Shown: positions 45,216-57,449 of the stretch, one piece after another | Position numbering within the stretch: the first letter of the stretch is position 1 | Layout: the number at the start of each line of letters is the position of its first letter | Assembly: GCA_963678445.1 (NCBI GenBank) | Contig: OY782877.1 | Span: 1,736,001-1,800,000 of the forward strand | DNA from: G963678445 sp963678445 | GTDB lineage: Bacteria > Hydrogenedentota > Hydrogenedentia > Hydrogenedentales > G963678445 | DNA length: 64,000 nucleotides | Direction of reading: 5' to 3' | The notes under the pieces: model-generated | Databases searched by the model: none | The model's input: only the letters and a program-made list of their open reading frames with translations | Told to the model about the DNA's origin: nothing | Translations under genes and position numbers: made by a program

Positions 45216-47210
45216 TTATTTTTTCCAAATGCACCGGTAATTAAATCGCCGGTTTGGCGCACTGTCGCCATTCATGCAGAGTGAAATCGGATCTTTCAGA
45301 TCCGCGGGATTGTCTATCCAGTGGAAATCGAATGTGAGACCGTCGTCCCCAAAGTTGAATAGGGTTTCGGGGACTGCCAGTTCGAGTTGGTTACCGACGT
45401 AACGATAGTCGGCTTGTCCCTGTTCAACCCAGGGAGCGCCATCGGAATCTGGAGCATAACGCATTACGGTGGTGGCTTTTTCGTCCGTGATCTTTTTGTT
45501 CACAAGGTAGTCATAACCGTACCAGCCGGTGTCATGATTCTTATCTGCGTCGATGAGCAGAAGCATCCAGTTATTATCGGTATGCGAGGTGAGCGGCGTG
45601 CTGGTTTCCGCGTAGAAGCAAACTTTTCCCTTCGCCATGGCTACCTTGGCGGTGACAATATCGTTTCGTCCGGAATTGTTTTTATAGTGTAGTCCGCCAT
45701 AGCCCGGATAGTCGCGGTGAAACGTGTCGCCGACAGTGTCGCGGTATTCGGTAGCAACTCCGGCCCAATCGGCAAAGTCACCGTCGATTTGTATTTCATT
45801 CAGGCCCTTGAGCTCGGGAATGGGACGGACACCCTTATATCGCCGGATGTTTTGCGCCATCTGCATGTAGTAATTGTCGGTGTACCCGCCTTTCATCGGC
45901 GAAATGCAGCGGTTGAACTCGGAATTATACTGATCAACGAAAAAGAATGAATTTTCGCGGCGCATGAATTTGGAGGTCTTCCCCTCGCCCGGCTGATACT
46001 TGCCGGCCGTCCATTCGTTCCAGTCATTAATGTATAAAAATTTCGGGTTCGACGCCAATGCCTCCTCCCAACGTTGCTGGAAATAGATGCCGTAGCCCTC
46101 GGGGTGTTCGACAGTCTTTCCCAGCCATGGCACCCGGGTCGGCACGGGCATATCGAATTCATTCAGTTCCGGCTCACCCGCTTCGCGTGTCCAGCATTTC
46201 CCTGTCAAACTCGCAGAATGCTGCGCAGGCGTCACGGCGGCCTCCTCCTTCTCCCCTTTGTGCCGTGAGAGCAGCGCGTCCGGCTTCATCGCCTTCACCC
46301 TTTTGTTTGCCATGTCATAGCCAAAACTCCAGTTATCCTCGGTGCCGACAAAACGCTTCCCCGCCCATTTGTAATACCCCCACCACATGGTGCGTAGCGT
46401 GAAGAACTCTTTCACTTCGGCACTGTAATCGGTATAAAGCTTCTCAGTGTACTTTGGATCGCCATAATGCGGATGATTGGGATCAGAAACCGCCGCCGCG
46501 TCATAGTGTAAATTGGGATTCTCCGGCCCTTTTCCATTTGCATCCACACTCGGATTGCCGTTGTATAACAGCAACGGCTTGCCTTCCCAATAGAACCACA
46601 GATCCTTGTACTTCTCCGTCGCATAAATCCGCTCGTATAACTCCTGCACCACCGTGATCACCGGGCCGTTGAATGCCCAAAAACAAAATTTTGGCACCTT
46701 ATTACCCTCGGCCTTCATCTTCTGCATCACCGGAAACACCACATCCCACTCATCCCAATACCGCACCGCATTCGTAACGTCCATCACCAACACATCCACC
46801 CCGGCATCCACCAGCATCGACATGTCTTTTCGGATAACATACTCATCCTTGCTCAGGAAATACCCCATCTCCGGCTCGCCCCAATGATACGAGCCCTCTG
46901 TCCACAACGGATGCTTAGCATCAAAGCGCGCGCTCGGGTCCTCCGCCAATATCTTCGATACGTCGGCGGCATACGGACTTTTCAGCGACGCATAGGCATC
47001 CCTATGCCATGTGATGTAGAAGATACCAACCACCCGTTGCTGATCTTGCTTTACCGGCCCGACCGACAAAAAATCCGGCATGGTCCGCCCAAGCGCATCG
47101 ACCGCCACCCAGGTATCCGAATAGAGATCGCGGCTTTCTTGCTCCGCTGAGTATCCGGTGGTAGCCATAAGACCGAGGATCGCAAGAAGACAATAGACAG
47201 GTGTTTTCAT
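45216..47210 (-). CDS. Secreted glycoside-hydrolase-like protein with C-terminal CBM9/DOMON-like domain
   Basis: The 664-residue protein has a Sec signal (MKTPVYCLLAILGLMATTGYS). Residues about 50-440 look like a TIM barrel of the GH99/GH71 style: VGIFYITWHRDAYASL, SYHWGEPEMGYFLS, DAGVDVLVMDVTNA, FCFWAFNGP and YINDWNEWTAGKYQPG. Acidic residues in DVTNA and DWNEWTAG could be catalytic. Residues about 480-664 (IDGDFADWAGVATEYRDT, NWMLLLIDADKNHDTGWYGYD) resemble a CBM9/DOMON-type beta sandwich that binds carbohydrate or haem. It probably acts on a polysaccharide outside the cell. I cannot assign a CAZy family with certainty. Its stop is 70 bases from the sigma-ankyrin start. Confidence 0.68.
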   Translation of the reverse strand: MKTPVYCLLAILGLMATTGYSAEQESRDLYSDTWVAVDALGRTMPDFLSVGPVKQDQQRVVGIFYITWHRDAYASLKSPYAADVSKILAEDPSARFDAKHPLWTEGSYHWGEPEMGYFLSKDEYVIRKDMSMLVDAGVDVLVMDVTNAVRYWDEWDVVFPVMQKMKAEGNKVPKFCFWAFNGPVITVVQELYERIYATEKYKDLWFYWEGKPLLLYNGNPSVDANGKGPENPNLHYDAAAVSDPNHPHYGDPKYTEKLYTDYSAEVKEFFTLRTMWWGYYKWAGKRFVGTEDNWSFGYDMANKRVKAMKPDALLSRHKGEKEEAAVTPAQHSASLTGKCWTREAGEPELNEFDMPVPTRVPWLGKTVEHPEGYGIYFQQRWEEALASNPKFLYINDWNEWTAGKYQPGEGKTSKFMRRENSFFFVDQYNSEFNRCISPMKGGYTDNYYMQMAQNIRRYKGVRPIPELKGLNEIQIDGDFADWAGVATEYRDTVGDTFHRDYPGYGGLHYKNNSGRNDIVTAKVAMAKGKVCFYAETSTPLTSHTDNNWMLLLIDADKNHDTGWYGYDYLVNKKITDEKATTVMRYAPDSDGAPWVEQGQADYRYVGNQLELAVPETLFNFGDDGLTFDFHWIDNPADLKDPISLCMNGDSAPNRRFNYRCIWKK

Positions 47211-47294
47211 GACAAACTCCCAGTAACTGGAGGAGTGTACGCGCTTTCAAACGCAGCATTTCCCCACGCTGTGATTTGGACACAATTTGCTTTG

Positions 47295-47338
47295 TACCGC
47301 GAAATGATAGCGGTATCTACGCCTTCCGGCGTGCTTTT
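47295..47338 (+). terminator. Tandem hairpins with a T-run on the plus strand, no obvious gene
   Basis: TACCGC pairs with GCGGTA (47295-47315), followed by ACGCC with GGCGT (47319-47332) and five T at 47334-47338, with TTTTTT soon after. The polarity suits a plus-strand transcript, but both flanking genes are on the minus strand. Confidence 0.4.
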
Positions 47339-47432
47339 TGCATTTTTTCGACGTTTAGGAAGTTCCTATGCCCATCTATAATTTCGCAAAAAGCACTGCA
47401 TAAAAGCACAAAACGTGGGGCTTATTGTATCA

Positions 47433-50315
<2,883 letters not shown>

Positions 50316-50442
50316 AACGGCGCCTTTTTGGAAAGCGGATGCGGACAGCTTGAGACTCAGTTTATTATAGTTTTGTCGGATAACAAACGGATATTATAAA
50401 AAATTCCCGTCTAGAAATTCTTTGCTATATGCGCATTGGCTT

Positions 50443-50480
50443 TCAAAACAAACAGACGCCGAAGTCTTCCGGCGTCTGTT
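50443..50480 (-). terminator. Intrinsic terminator of the class III aminotransferase gene
   Basis: An 11-bp perfect stem (AACAGACGCCG with CGGCGTCTGTT) is followed on the minus strand by TGTTTTG. It lies 23 bases past the stop. Confidence 0.78.
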
Positions 50481-50503
50481 TGGAAATACAATATGTAAAA
50501 ACG

Positions 50504-51808
50504 CTATATGCGCTTCCATGCCTCTACAAGCAAGGCATATGCTTCGTCCAGCGCTGTTTCAGGAATGACCAAAGGAGGGCTTATGCGCACCACTTTTTGC
50601 GCCAGCGGTCCAAGGAAATGTACTCCCTTGCTTCCACTGCCCCGATACGCTTCCAGCACGCATCGATTGGCGATGTCGGCGTTCTCCATCTCCATGCCAT
50701 AAACCAGCCCTTCACCACGCACCGCTTTGATGAAGGGGAATTGTTCTTTCAGTTGTTCTAGTTGTTGGGAAAGGTGCTTTGCCATTTTTTGGCAATGCGC
50801 TACCACGTCATCTTCTTCGAAAACATCCAATGTGGCGCACACGGCCGCACAGGCCATGGGGGTGCCGCTAAAGGTGTCGGAGGCTTCCCCATAGTCCAGT
50901 GCATCAATCAGGTCGGCACGTCCGACGACTGCCGCCGCGGGTTCACCGCTCGCCATACCTTTTCCCAATACGATCAGGTCGGGTTCGACGCCATAGCTTT
51001 GCGCTGCGTACATATTTCCGGTACGGCCAAAACAGGCTTGCACTTCGTCAAAAATAAAGGGGATATCGTGGGCGTTGCACCAGCGTTGTAGTAGCTGATG
51101 GTACCATTGGGGCGGATGGAACGAACCTTTTGCACCTAGGTAGGGTTCGGTTATCAGCAAAGCGATGTTGTTTTCGTGTTCCCGCCAGAGGGCGTCCAGC
51201 TCTGCCTGATAAAATGCCTCGGGATGGTCATCGTAGGTTGGGAAGGAAATGAAACGCACGTTGGGATTTTTTGATGTTTCCCCTGTTACGTCTGCCGCCA
51301 AGCCTTTTTTCCCATGGAAACCGCTGCGCGTGGCCAGCATGATACTCCGGTCGGAATGATGCGCCAGCGCTGCCCACATCGATTTCTGAATGCCTTCGGA
51401 GCCACTCGCCGCCCAAAGTATTTTTTGCGCTTTAGGATTGCCCATACTCTCCACCAGACGCTTCGAGGCTTGCGCCTGCACCTCCGTCACCATGTTATAG
51501 GCATTGCGTGGCAAATCGGCCATGTAGCGCTGGAAATATTTTTCGAATTTGGGGTGTGCATAGCCCAAATTGCTCACCAGAACGCCTGAAGTCATGTCCA
51601 CAAGGCACATTCCATCTACCGTCCACACATGCGCTCCCTCTACCTTTTCCACCACCAGTTGCGTGGGTGTATAGGTCTGCTGTCCGCGTCCTACATATCG
51701 GTCCAGTTCTTCTCGTATCGCGTTTGCGCGGGTTTCTCCCGCATGAGTAATGCTCACAGTAGGTTCTCCTTCGCCCAGACTCATTAAGGAGTCTGCTTTC
51801 ATTTGCAT
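50504..51808 (-). CDS. Class III (acetylornithine/4-aminobutyrate-type) aminotransferase
   Basis: The 434-residue fold-type I enzyme shows VDGMCLVDMTSGVLVSNLGY, AASGSEGIQKSMWAA for PLP phosphate binding, FIFDEVQACFGRTGNMYAA, the PLP lysine in LIVLGKGMASGEP and DTFSGTPMACAAVCATLDVF. The family moves terminal amino groups of ornithine, 4-aminobutyrate, diaminopropionate or beta-alanine to a keto acid. The second half ISPPLVIPETALDEA is standard. The specific substrate cannot be told from sequence, and no arg or gab genes are adjacent. TAGGG precedes the start. It is divergent from the histidine kinase across repeat copy 3. Confidence 0.87.
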   Translation of the reverse strand: MQMKADSLMSLGEGEPTVSITHAGETRANAIREELDRYVGRGQQTYTPTQLVVEKVEGAHVWTVDGMCLVDMTSGVLVSNLGYAHPKFEKYFQRYMADLPRNAYNMVTEVQAQASKRLVESMGNPKAQKILWAASGSEGIQKSMWAALAHHSDRSIMLATRSGFHGKKGLAADVTGETSKNPNVRFISFPTYDDHPEAFYQAELDALWREHENNIALLITEPYLGAKGSFHPPQWYHQLLQRWCNAHDIPFIFDEVQACFGRTGNMYAAQSYGVEPDLIVLGKGMASGEPAAAVVGRADLIDALDYGEASDTFSGTPMACAAVCATLDVFEEDDVVAHCQKMAKHLSQQLEQLKEQFPFIKAVRGEGLVYGMEMENADIANRCVLEAYRGSGSKGVHFLGPLAQKVVRISPPLVIPETALDEAYALLVEAWKRI

Positions 51809-52168
51809 TGTGGCCCTAAAGCAACTTTCGCGACTTAATGCTAAAAACTTGTCGTAAAAAACAACGCTTTAGTTTCGGTCACGCACGGCAAGGAGCCTAC
51901 TATTGCGCGTGGTAGTGGCTACTTGCTTGCGGTCGCTGGAGCGCCTTGGTTTTGCCATCAGCTTTATAGACCAAGTCTTTGATTATCAGGAAGCCGTCCT
52001 GCATATGTCAATGCTCAAATATTCCTATAACTACGAAACACCCTGCAGTTAAACAAAAAAAATGTTATACTATGTTTACCTTATCCCCTGCTTAAAATCC
52101 TGCAGCAACGCCGTAGGGATAGGCACGTATTGGCAGCACAATTTTAGAAGGTAGTTCAGATTCTCCTG
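51809..52168. other. Divergent region between the class III aminotransferase and histidine kinase genes
   Basis: It holds repeat copy 3 (51872-51949) and, at 52066-52071, a TATACT -10 box for the rightward gene with no good -35. No additional coding frame is convincing. Confidence 0.45.
51872..51949 (+). repeat. Intergenic repeat element, copy 3
   Basis: Contains GCACGGCAAGGAGCCTAC and CTACTTGCTTGCGGTCGCTG. GCAAGGAGCC pairs with GGCTACTTGC (9 of 10) and the stem extends through TACTA/TAGT, so this copy can form a hairpin of about 14 bp. Confidence 0.55.
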
Positions 52169-54037
52169 ATGGTTATATTGTGTAAGAATAACGGCTTTCC
52201 CGCTGGGGTGTTTTTCCTTGTGGTGTACTGTCTGGCGCTAGCAGTTACTGCTTTGGCCGCTTTTCTGTGGCAATTAGAAGATCTTTTTTTGATCTTTCTT
52301 TTACCTATTCTTTATGCCGCAGTTCATTACCCGCGTAGAATATATCTGTGCTCAATCGCTATAGTCGGCATCGCCGCGTTGAGTACGACCTATTGCATTG
52401 CGCCCATATTTCTCCCAACGTTAAAAACGGCCAGTGTTGCGGGCTTGCTTCTTCTATGCGCAGCCGAGCTTTTGCATCGGGCAACGCATATGCAAAATAG
52501 GGCAATTCGTGCATTGGCGAACTCGGAAGAGCGCTACCGCAACCTTGTTAATTGCCAGGAAGACCTCGTGTGGATGGTTGACATAGAAGGACGTTTTCTT
52601 TTTTGTAATGATGCGGCCTATCCACTTCTGGGGTATTCTGTGGAAGAATTGTTGCATCTGTCTACAGATGCCCTCCTTGATGAAAAGGATGCCCGATGTT
52701 TGATGGGTTGCATCAAAAAATCCAGTAAAATCCATTCGTTGGAAAAACAGCACCATCGTTGGGAGTTGCTGCATTACCGCAAAGATGGAAGCACTTTTCT
52801 TGGAGAGGTGCGTTCCTCGATACTACGTGACGAAGCCGGGTGTTTCTTGTGTGTACAAGGGATTACGCGCGACATCACTGCGTACAAACACGCGGAACGC
52901 GCATTAGTGCTTTCCGAAGAACGGTACCGTTCTTTTATCGAGGAACTTCCCTTGGGGGTATGCCGTAACACGGTTGAGGGGGGAGGCCGTTTTCTTATGG
53001 CGAATTCAGCCATTATTCACATGACCGGATTCCCTTCACGTATGGCTTTGCTGGAGAGCCCTGTTTTGGCGCTGTACCCTTCACCGGAAAATCGACGGCG
53101 CTTCATTGAAAAACTGCGGGCGCATAAATCTCTCGTACAGGAAGAATTGTTGCTTAAAAAACGGGATGGAAGCCCGATATGGGTACAGATGAGTGCGCAT
53201 TATGTGCGTAGAGAGGATAGAGATATCGAATATATTGACGCACTTGTTGAAGATATCACGGCAAAAAAAGCGGCTGAAAAAATCATTGCGGAACAGCGTC
53301 TGCAACTGCTTCACACAGCACGCCTTTCCGCTGTTGGCGCTATGGCGGGTAACGTCGCTCACGAAATTAACAATCCGCTTGCAATCATCTCAATCGCTGT
53401 AGAACAGATGGTCCACCTTCTTCATAGCCCCGAAGAAGATTCTGTGGAGCAACGCATCATATTGCTTAACACCATCTCTCGTCACGTCGACCGTATCCAG
53501 CGAATCGTGCGCGGCTTGCGTATGCTTTCCCGTGACGGGACTGAAGAGCCCTTTTCCTGTTGCGCTATACGTGAAATCATCAAAGATTCTTTGGAGTTGT
53601 GCCGTGCTCAGTTTCGGACGCGTGATATCTGTCTTCATCTTGACGAAATATCGCCTTTTCTTTCCGTAGAATGCCGCGCAACGCAATTGGCGCAAGTCTG
53701 TATGAACTTGCTTAATAACGCCCGCGATGCCGCAGAGGACGGTGCAGAAAAATGGGTTCGAGTCAGTGCAACGCAACTGGGGAACAATATGTTGGAGATC
53801 GCTTTTGAGGATAGCGGGAAGGGGATACCGCCTGACTTTCACGATAAAATACTCACGCCCTTTTTTACTACGAAGCCCGTTGGACGAGGCACAGGGCTGG
53901 GGTTGAGCATCTCAAACAGTATCATTGAAAGTCACCAAGGTGCGCTTTTTCTGGACACGGCCTCCGCGCATACGCGCTTTGTCATTCATCTGCCGCAGTC
54001 ACAAGCCCCTGGACCGCTTCCTCAGCGCGATGAATGA
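52169..54037 (+). CDS. PAS-domain sensor histidine kinase
   Basis: The 622-residue protein has several membrane helices within residues 12-105, two PAS domains (about 118-240 and 247-368) and a kinase core. The phosphorylated His398 lies in AGNVAHEINNPLAI; the ATP domain has NLLNNARDAAED (N box), FEDSGKGIPPDFHDK (G1), FFTTKP (F) and GRGTGLGLSISN (G2). The PAS segments contain GYSVEELLHL and DGSPIWVQMSAH, typical of small-molecule or redox sensing. No response regulator is adjacent, so it is an orphan kinase. Its 3' end overlaps panE by 16 bases on the opposite strand. Confidence 0.93.
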   Translation: MVILCKNNGFPAGVFFLVVYCLALAVTALAAFLWQLEDLFLIFLLPILYAAVHYPRRIYLCSIAIVGIAALSTTYCIAPIFLPTLKTASVAGLLLLCAAELLHRATHMQNRAIRALANSEERYRNLVNCQEDLVWMVDIEGRFLFCNDAAYPLLGYSVEELLHLSTDALLDEKDARCLMGCIKKSSKIHSLEKQHHRWELLHYRKDGSTFLGEVRSSILRDEAGCFLCVQGITRDITAYKHAERALVLSEERYRSFIEELPLGVCRNTVEGGGRFLMANSAIIHMTGFPSRMALLESPVLALYPSPENRRRFIEKLRAHKSLVQEELLLKKRDGSPIWVQMSAHYVRREDRDIEYIDALVEDITAKKAAEKIIAEQRLQLLHTARLSAVGAMAGNVAHEINNPLAIISIAVEQMVHLLHSPEEDSVEQRIILLNTISRHVDRIQRIVRGLRMLSRDGTEEPFSCCAIREIIKDSLELCRAQFRTRDICLHLDEISPFLSVECRATQLAQVCMNLLNNARDAAEDGAEKWVRVSATQLGNNMLEIAFEDSGKGIPPDFHDKILTPFFTTKPVGRGTGLGLSISNSIIESHQGALFLDTASAHTRFVIHLPQSQAPGPLPQRDE

Positions 54038-54987
54038 GAAGCGCTAAGACCCAAGGCATGTGTGCGCGCATGTACTAAGCCCGTGATCAACGCATTCACC
54101 GGACAGGGGATGCATTGTTGATGCCCAAAACGCACGATAGCGCCGTTCAGCGCATCAATCTCTGTGCGTCGGCGTTGTACGAAATCTTCGCGCATACTGG
54201 CGTAATGCGCCGCTGTTGGTGGGATGAGCTTTTCAAAAAGAAGGCGCTCGTATTCCTGTGGTGTTCTCGGCTCCATGGGCACCTGCATCGCCTGGGCCAC
54301 TGCGTAAATCTCTTTAATAATGTCGACGATGATGCGGCGCGTATACTCCGTCTGAGGAAGCATGCCGTAGGGAGTATCCAGCAAGGCGGACAATGGATTC
54401 AGGCAGGCATTATACGCCACCTTATTCCAAAGCACAGTACGTATTTTGTCTGTGTACTGCGTCGGCGCCCCTGCGACATCCATTGCTTTTGCGATCGCCT
54501 GCACTTTCGCTACTGGCGTATCCTTGTGGTAACAGCCCAAGGCTGTCGGCTCGGCGATCACCGTCACCGTTACTTCACCCGGTCGCACCACACGCGCACC
54601 AAATATGGCGCGCGCACCTATTGTGCGTTGCCACCCTACCATCGATGCAATGGTTTCGGCATTACCCAAGCCATTTTGGTACGCACAGACCAGTGTTTCC
54701 GGAGCAATACATGGTGTAACAGCGGCCACCGCCGCGGCTGTGTCATATGATTTTACCGCGATCAGGATCAAATCAGCCGCTTCCTGGGGCAAGTCTGCCA
54801 CCGAAGTCACTGTTTGCAACGAATGCACCCGATGTTCACCCCAAATACCGGTGATGTGTAGTCCCGATTGACGCACAGCTTCCATGTGGCGCGCCCTTCC
54901 AACCAAAGTAACCGAATGTCCGGCCTGAGCCATCAAGCCCCCCACTACGCTGCCCATTGCGCCGGCGCCCATAACAATTACATGCAT
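54022..54987 (-). CDS. panE: 2-Dehydropantoate 2-reductase family protein
   Basis: The 321-residue protein begins MHVIVMGAGAMGSVVGGLMA, the NADPH site of ketopantoate reductase. It shows VKSYDTAAAVAA, CAYQNGLGNAE and WNKVAYNACLNPLSALLDTPYG-type segments (catalytic Lys in LWNKVAYN). PanE makes pantoate for coenzyme A. Related enzymes of the same family act on other 2-keto acids, so PanE is the likeliest but not the only call. The ATG ending at 54987 has AGGAG upstream; a TTG at 55011 is less likely. It converges on the histidine kinase with a 16-base overlap. Confidence 0.88.
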   Translation of the reverse strand: MHVIVMGAGAMGSVVGGLMAQAGHSVTLVGRARHMEAVRQSGLHITGIWGEHRVHSLQTVTSVADLPQEAADLILIAVKSYDTAAAVAAVTPCIAPETLVCAYQNGLGNAETIASMVGWQRTIGARAIFGARVVRPGEVTVTVIAEPTALGCYHKDTPVAKVQAIAKAMDVAGAPTQYTDKIRTVLWNKVAYNACLNPLSALLDTPYGMLPQTEYTRRIIVDIIKEIYAVAQAMQVPMEPRTPQEYERLLFEKLIPPTAAHYASMREDFVQRRRTEIDALNGAIVRFGHQQCIPCPVNALITGLVHARTHALGLSASHSSR

Positions 54988-55048
54988 ATCGTCTTTGCTC
55001 CTACTTAGCAAGTATCAAAAAGCTATCATTAGAAATGGAAATTTTACT

Positions 55049-55097
55049 ACGGTCAGGGACGGCAAGAACCATACATTTGGGTTGTGGTCCCTGGACC
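55049..55097 (+). repeat. Intergenic repeat element, copy 4
   Basis: Contains GGTCAGGGACGGCAAGAACC and TTGTGGTCCCTGGACC. GGTCAGGGAC pairs with GTCCCTGGACC with a single bulge, so it can fold into a hairpin. It lies between panE and the membrane protein gene and ends four bases from the latter's stop. Confidence 0.55.
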
Positions 55098-55100
55098 ATT

Positions 55101-57122
55101 TTAGCTGTGTTTCCCATGTTTCAAAATAGGGTGTATACGCCACTGCGCTTCCTCGCCAAAACGTTTATGACAACCACTGGGATGCCCCCAGGTTTTGTCC
55201 TGATACGCCCACACTGTAGCTACTGAATAAAGGCTTATGAATACTCCCGCTACCAACAACCCTATCCCCCAGCTGCGCCACAATAAACGGCCTGACCATT
55301 TTGGTTCGACCAGTAATAGTGCGGCATCCTCGCGGGGCAGGAAACAGACTAAAAAAGTGGCCAAGCATGCGTTTATAAAGATTACCCATTCCGTAATCAA
55401 GCGTCCTTCCGAAAACTGGGTTACTGCGCGGAAAAAATTCATAAGCACCATGGCCCAAAGAAAGACGAGGTATAGCAATTGGCCGCGTCCTAACCAGGAT
55501 TCCGGTATGAAGGCCAAGGGGCGACGGCGATGAACACATAGCAAGGCAATGCCTGCTATGGACAGTGCAATCCACACCAATCCAAACCAGGCTATTGCGG
55601 GCAATTCTATGGATTGAATCAAGGGCGCTTTCATTGTTGCGGGCATACAGTTACTTTTTACCCAGGTTTCTACACATTTATAGGCATTCAGCAGCGTAAT
55701 GCCCAGCAAGACAAAACCGACGGCAAAACTTTCTGTCCAATCGCCTCGAAGACGGTTTCTGGTGCCTAGCGTCCGTCCATCCTGCATAAAGGGGACGCGT
55801 GTCGCTAATAATCCCAATACCACCGCAATGACTATTCCGTAGACAAAACCCTGCCCTTGTTCCATGACGCTATGCCAGTTTGCACTCTGAAAATGCTGCC
55901 AATAGGCCAGATTACCCCCTGGATTACGGAATGGATGTCCCGGTAAACGTACAAGCGAACGTACAAACGGCACTGTGGCGAAAGCGATACCCCCCATTAC
56001 AAAACTCAAGCATGCTGCCCAGGTTACTGCCTTCAACTCATTGCGCCAACAATAAATGCTTGTGGCGATAAAGACGCCCAGAATCCCTGCCCAATCATCA
56101 CTGCGTGGTGGCATAAGCCGGAAACCGCCCCAGGACTGCAAAAAAATTGTCCCCAGCACCGGCATCAGTAAAAACGCGCCAAGCCACCCTAGCGCCATAT
56201 ACAAAAACAATTTCGCATCGCCCCGCCAGCGCCCACAAACCAAAAAGTATAGCCCTATCCCCAAACATAACCCTGCAAGCCACCCCACATGCTGCGGATA
56301 ATCTACGAAAAAACACGGCCAATTCGTTAAAAACTCCGTCGGGTCAAAAAGCAGCCCTGTCTCCGGATTAATTACCGTTGTATCACCCAGCGGCACGGTC
56401 AGCATCTGCGCAATACGGTTTTCCCATCCTGCCAAGCGCAATCCCTGCTGCAGCAAGAGGCCCAACGCCGCACCGCACGCACCCAATAGCCCCAGCAGCC
56501 ACACTTTAGCAAAACGACGTTCCCACAGGTCATATGCACAGATACCACACAAGGCGAATACCGCGGCCAACCAATCGGCATCGAACCAATACAGCGGGTC
56601 CGCATGCCGTGTCCACGTAGCGTCATAACCCGCCAGCGTCCGCGATTGCAGTACAGAGTTCAATACTGGCTCGACAGCAATCCGTCCCAACGCCATCGCA
56701 AACAGTACAAAACACAACGGCGCAAACAAACCTCGCATGCGTTCCCGTACCATAACCGCCGGCAAGGCGGTGCCAACGCCTCCCATACCTGCCCATAAGC
56801 CACCGACCAATACGATCGAAAAAAAACCATACCATACCGATGGCGCATGCCCTGAGCCCGCAAAAGAAATCGGATACATGTAGGCAATTGAGCCACCAAA
56901 ACCCCAACCCAATCCAGCGAACAAGGCAAAGTAACCTACCCGTTGCCGCCAGTCGAATCTTCCCGATACCAGAACCCCCGCTACCACAGCCAGCACCCCC
57001 GCAATCATTGCGCCTGTTTCATGCCCAAAGTTACCCCGTATTCCCCACCCGATCGATAGCGACAGCGCCACCAAAAAACAAGAGGACATGTGTAACCCTG
57101 GCGCTTTTTTTTGTAACTCCAT
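55101..57122 (-). CDS. Large multi-pass membrane protein, unknown family
   Basis: The 673-residue protein is very hydrophobic, with roughly 15 or more predicted membrane helices separated by short loops. Notable segments are GWGIRGNFGHETGAMIAGV near the start, SWGGFRLMPPRSDDWAGILG in the middle and FLWAMVLMNFFRAVTQFSEG late on. The SW-G-x-R and HETGAM motifs could be functional. I do not recognise the family; a transporter or lipid/glycan-handling enzyme is possible. AAGGAGAAGGTCGTA precedes the ATG. It stands alone on the minus strand, with a repeat copy on each side (copies 4 and 5). Confidence 0.72.
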   Translation of the reverse strand: MELQKKAPGLHMSSCFLVALSLSIGWGIRGNFGHETGAMIAGVLAVVAGVLVSGRFDWRQRVGYFALFAGLGWGFGGSIAYMYPISFAGSGHAPSVWYGFFSIVLVGGLWAGMGGVGTALPAVMVRERMRGLFAPLCFVLFAMALGRIAVEPVLNSVLQSRTLAGYDATWTRHADPLYWFDADWLAAVFALCGICAYDLWERRFAKVWLLGLLGACGAALGLLLQQGLRLAGWENRIAQMLTVPLGDTTVINPETGLLFDPTEFLTNWPCFFVDYPQHVGWLAGLCLGIGLYFLVCGRWRGDAKLFLYMALGWLGAFLLMPVLGTIFLQSWGGFRLMPPRSDDWAGILGVFIATSIYCWRNELKAVTWAACLSFVMGGIAFATVPFVRSLVRLPGHPFRNPGGNLAYWQHFQSANWHSVMEQGQGFVYGIVIAVVLGLLATRVPFMQDGRTLGTRNRLRGDWTESFAVGFVLLGITLLNAYKCVETWVKSNCMPATMKAPLIQSIELPAIAWFGLVWIALSIAGIALLCVHRRRPLAFIPESWLGRGQLLYLVFLWAMVLMNFFRAVTQFSEGRLITEWVIFINACLATFLVCFLPREDAALLLVEPKWSGRLLWRSWGIGLLVAGVFISLYSVATVWAYQDKTWGHPSGCHKRFGEEAQWRIHPILKHGKHS

Positions 57123-57449
57123 TACGACCTTCTCCTTAAAAGATGCATCATCGAAAACTTCGCTAAAAAATTCTTTTCTTCACCCATAATACTTGCTTGT
57201 CTTCCCTCGAACCAATTTGTAACGAATAATTCCTAAAGTTTTTATATGGCCTTATGGTTAATGTATTTAGCATATTTAATCATTTTAATAATTTGCACAA
57301 TTTAAGATAATCTGTTATTGTAAAAAAAAGAACAAAATCGGGACGTCAACTTGATTTAGGAGGCTTAAACATTGGGGGCCACCCTCTAACTGGAATGGTT
57401 TTCCCGTTCCTGCTCCAGAATGTGGGATTCGGGATTCTACAAAGGAATT
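57123..57449. other. AT-rich divergent region upstream of the B12-type radical SAM gene
   Basis: Contains repeat copy 5 and a strongly AT-rich stretch around 57230-57330. TTGCAC with TATTGT 17 bases later (57295-57323) is a possible rightward promoter but scores poorly. No small gene is visible. Confidence 0.4.
57181..57219 (+). repeat. Intergenic repeat element, copy 5 (partial)
   Basis: CCCATAATACTTGCTTGTCT and TCCCTCGAACC match copy 2 closely. The left part of the element is not preserved here. Confidence 0.5.
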
